A stretch of DNA of 6,825 bases, from assembly GCA_001805205.1 (NCBI GenBank), contig MHER01000049.1, positions 1 to 6,825 of the forward strand, read 5' to 3'. The number at the start of each line of letters is the position of its first letter. Within the stretch, counting starts at the first letter, position 1. The stretch is from Nitrospirae bacterium RIFCSPLOW2_12_42_9 (GTDB taxonomy: Bacteria > Nitrospirota > 9FT-COMBO-42-15 > HDB-SIOI813). Below the pieces are notes generated by a model that saw nothing but the letters and a program-made list of their open reading frames with translations, searched no databases and was not told the DNA's origin. Position numbers and translations under genes: made by a program. Shown here piece by piece: positions 4,936 through 6,825 of this stretch.

Positions 4936-5754
4936 TTATCCAAAAAAGCCTATTACCTGGGATAGGGTTTCTTTAAGTCTTTTTCTCTCGACGATCATAT
5001 CGATCATACCGTGTTCAAGCAGAAATTCCGCCCTTTGAAAACCCTCCGGGAGCTGCTGTTTTATAGTCTGTTCAACTACCCTGGGGCCTGCAAATCCAAT
5101 TAATGCCTTTGGTTCAGCCATAATTACATCTCCCTGCATGGCAATACTTGCAGTTACACCACCAAACGTGGGATCAGTCAATATCGATACAAAGGGGACA
5201 GAGGCATCAGATAATCTTGCGATAGCTGCACTTGTCTTTGCCATCTGCATAAGTGACAGTATACCCTCCTGCATCCTTGCCCCGCCAGATGCAGAAACTA
5301 TTATGAGAGGATACCTTTTATTAAATGATGTCTCTGCCGCACGGAGTATCTTTTCTCCAACCACTGAACCCATACTGCCGCCCATGAATTTAAAATTAAA
5401 GATACCGACTATCACCGGATAGCCGTTGACCATCCCCTCTCCATAGATAATCGCATCAGGATGGCCTGTTGACTTCTGATAGTTCCTGAGCCTCTCTTTA
5501 TACTTTATTGAATCCTTGAAATCAAGGGGGTCAACCGGATAGATATTACTGTCATACTCTTTGAAACTCCCTTCATCCAGCATGATGGCTATTCGCTCTT
5601 CAATAGTAATGCAGAAATGGTATTTACATTTCGGGCATACCATTGAATTCTTTTCCACTTCTTTTCTGTAGATGATCTCTCTGCAATAGTTGCATTTTAT
5701 CCATAGACCCTCCGGTATCTTTATCTTCCTGTCGTCTTTCTTAAACCAGGACAT
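4936..5754 (-). CDS. accD: Acetyl-CoA carboxylase carboxyltransferase subunit beta (AccD)
   Basis: AccD forms, with AccA, the carboxyltransferase that moves the carboxyl group from carboxybiotin to acetyl-CoA, giving malonyl-CoA for fatty-acid synthesis. The 272 residues are at the short end of the family (about 280-300). The N-terminal zinc ribbon has C21, C24, C40 and C43 (CNYC and CPKC). The crotonase-fold core follows with [13 protein letters not shown] (123-135), [11 protein letters not shown] (154-164), [11 protein letters not shown] (193-203) and [11 protein letters not shown] (220-230), all strongly conserved. The opening MSWFKK is typical. GAGGT (5764-5768) lies 9 nt upstream of the ATG, within the end of the preceding gene, and the gap to that gene is 5 nt. 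The partner gene accA is not in the window. Adjacency of accD to folC is a widespread bacterial arrangement. Confidence 0.97.
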   Translation of the reverse strand: MSWFKKDDRKIKIPEGLWIKCNYCREIIYRKEVEKNSMVCPKCKYHFCITIEERIAIMLDEGSFKEYDSNIYPVDPLDFKDSIKYKERLRNYQKSTGHPDAIIYGEGMVNGYPVIVGIFNFKFMGGSMGSVVGEKILRAAETSFNKRYPLIIVSASGGARMQEGILSLMQMAKTSAAIARLSDASVPFVSILTDPTFGGVTASIAMQGDVIMAEPKALIGFAGPRVVEQTIKQQLPEGFQRAEFLLEHGMIDMIVERKRLKETLSQVIGFFG

Positions 5755-5759
5755 ATGTT

Positions 5760-6524
5760 TCAGACCTCAAATTCATCCCCCTCTTCAAGGAGGATCAGAT
5801 TATCTATCTTAAGCCCGCATATCTCTCTCTTTATCTCATCAACGAACAGTGGTTTGAGATGATATATGAATATTAACATATCCCCTTTTATATCGATCTT
5901 TTTAAACTCCTCAACCAGGAGCTGTGGAGTCAGATGTCTGGTGATGATTGCCCGCTCTTTGAGCCTGTCGGGATATGAAACCTCTATCATTAATGCCTTT
6001 AAATCTTCTGTATTATTAGCTGCCTTCCACAACCTCTCTGTAGGCCCGGTATCACCTGAATACAGGATCGAGGATATCTCATTACCAACTATAAACCCTG
6101 CAGAAGGTATAGTATGATTTACAGGGACTGCCCTTACTGAAAGACCGCCTATATTCACAGGTAATTCTGCATGTATCCTCTTATATCTGACAGCAGGGTT
6201 TTGCACTGTTGGTAATTTTGAGAGATCCGGCCATGTAATGCCATTAAATATATGGCTTTTAAGAGAATCGATCACCTCATCTGTACCATATACATCCAAC
6301 CCCGTCCCTCCTTCTGCAAGCTGTTCTGCCACAAACGGAAGTGCCTTTATATGATCAAGATGCGCATGACTCAAAACCAGATGACGTATCCTTGATAAAT
6401 CATCTGCACTCTTAAGGATGCTGACATTCCCTGCATCAATCAAAAGGTGGTCATCAATTAATAAGGCCGTGCTCTTATAGCCAAGCAGCTCGCCTCCGTA
6501 GCAGCCAAGTACCCTGAGTTTCAT
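5760..6524 (-). CDS. Metallo-beta-lactamase-fold hydrolase, class II cyclic-nucleotide phosphodiesterase-like
   Basis: This 254-residue cytoplasmic protein (no signal peptide) carries a full binuclear metal site. SHAHLDH (52-58) gives H53, H55, D57 and H58; further ligands are H137 in VNHTIP, D158 in [11 protein letters not shown] (156-166), and H222 in YHLKP (221-225). RHLTP (196-200) and EVSYPDR (181-187) are further motifs. The combination with GDTGPT and HLTP recalls class II cAMP phosphodiesterases (the fungal PDE1 / Vibrio CpdP type) more than RNase Z or beta-lactamases. Hydrolysis of a cyclic nucleotide is therefore the best guess, but the substrate is not proven by sequence. Its start overlaps the trpA stop by 4 nt (ATGA), and AGAAGG (6532-6537) lies 7 nt upstream of the ATG. 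It is co-transcribed with trpA and accD, a context that gives no obvious functional link. Confidence 0.85.
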   Translation of the reverse strand: MKLRVLGCYGGELLGYKSTALLIDDHLLIDAGNVSILKSADDLSRIRHLVLSHAHLDHIKALPFVAEQLAEGGTGLDVYGTDEVIDSLKSHIFNGITWPDLSKLPTVQNPAVRYKRIHAELPVNIGGLSVRAVPVNHTIPSAGFIVGNEISSILYSGDTGPTERLWKAANNTEDLKALMIEVSYPDRLKERAIITRHLTPQLLVEEFKKIDIKGDMLIFIYHLKPLFVDEIKREICGLKIDNLILLEEGDEFEV

Positions 6525-6825
6525 CTGATCGCCTTCTTCATTGATCTGACGAATCCGGCAACTACAGGTCTGAGTGTTCGTTTTCTGCTATTAGCTTCGA
6601 TCAACTTTACAAGTGCACTTCCTATTATTACACCATCAGCAATCCGGGCGATCTTTCTTGCCTCATTCTCCCCCGATATACCAAACCCCACTGCTATGGG
6701 CAGGTCAGTATGCCTCTGTATAAACGGGATCTTTTCTTCTATCTCCTTAAGGCTCTTCAACCTTGCCCCTGTAATCCCTGTCATAGAGACATAGTATATA
6801 AATCCTGTTGCTGAAGATGCTATTT
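6521..6825 (-). CDS. trpA: Tryptophan synthase alpha subunit (TrpA), C-terminal part; 5' end outside window
   Basis: TrpA cleaves indole-3-glycerol phosphate to indole and glyceraldehyde 3-phosphate, and indole is channelled to TrpB. Only the last 100 codons are present and the frame runs open past the right edge, so the apparent ATG at 6784 is internal. Reading upstream of it gives ASSATGFIYYVS before MTGITGAR, which matches the conserved GF-YYVS-x-G-TG segment of the beta/alpha barrel. The phosphate-binding loops GFGIS and DGVIIGSALVK follow, and the protein ends KKAIR, as expected for a full-length C-terminus. The conserved YYVSxxGxTG position has M where many homologues have R, L or V. 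The gene overlaps the next one by 4 nt (ATGA). A trpB gene further right is likely but not visible. Confidence 0.95.
   Translation of the reverse strand, partial: IASSATGFIYYVSMTGITGARLKSLKEIEEKIPFIQRHTDLPIAVGFGISGENEARKIARIADGVIIGSALVKLIEANSRKRTLRPVVAGFVRSMKKAIR

Noticed and set aside
6521..6784. Short 87-residue TrpA-like protein as a complete gene
   Set aside because: The frame stays open to the right edge and encodes conserved TrpA sequence before the ATG, so this is the end of a full-length trpA, not a truncated gene.

Overview
This window reads as ordinary chromosomal DNA from a diderm (Gram-negative) bacterium with moderately AT-rich DNA. The diderm call rests on an LptD outer-membrane lipopolysaccharide-assembly protein. 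A periplasmic c-type cytochrome and a small heme-copper-oxidase-like membrane protein suggest a respiratory lifestyle. The gene order trpA / metallo-hydrolase / accD / folC / lptD and the residue usage make me think of Nitrospirota or Desulfobacterota-type lineages. That is an impression from memory, not something the window proves. I see no mobile element, CRISPR array, rRNA or tRNA.

Layout. Positions 1-399 hold no convincing gene. They contain two small hairpins near the left edge, a good sigma70-like promoter (TTGACA near 219, TATAAT near 244) surrounded by small dyads and a direct repeat, a G-rich purine tract, and a strong ribosome binding site. On the plus strand follow a monoheme class I cytochrome c precursor (400-771), a strong intrinsic terminator (797-834), a four-helix membrane protein resembling a fragment of heme-copper oxidase subunit I (847-1254, TTG start) and folB (1259-1618, TTG start). 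On the minus strand, read from the right edge, is a tightly packed operon: the 3' end of trpA, a class II cyclic-nucleotide-phosphodiesterase-like metallo-beta-lactamase-fold protein, accD, folC and lptD. Gaps in it are 1-5 nt, or a 4-nt overlap. The two gene sets converge and overlap by 4 nt at the stops of folB and lptD.

How the genes work together. The minus-strand operon is a housekeeping cluster: tryptophan synthesis (TrpA), fatty-acid initiation (AccD, carboxyltransferase beta subunit of acetyl-CoA carboxylase), folate polyglutamylation (FolC) and outer-membrane biogenesis (LptD). FolB on the opposite strand acts earlier in the same folate pathway as FolC. The cytochrome c and the four-helix protein are plausible electron-transfer partners at the periplasmic face of the inner membrane. 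The terminator between them suggests that the soluble cytochrome is made in excess over the membrane protein and FolB.

I did not find a clearly new biological system. The parts most worth a second look are the cytochrome / mini-oxidase pair with its internal terminator, the structured leader in front of the cytochrome, and the cysteine pattern and uncharged signal peptide of LptD.
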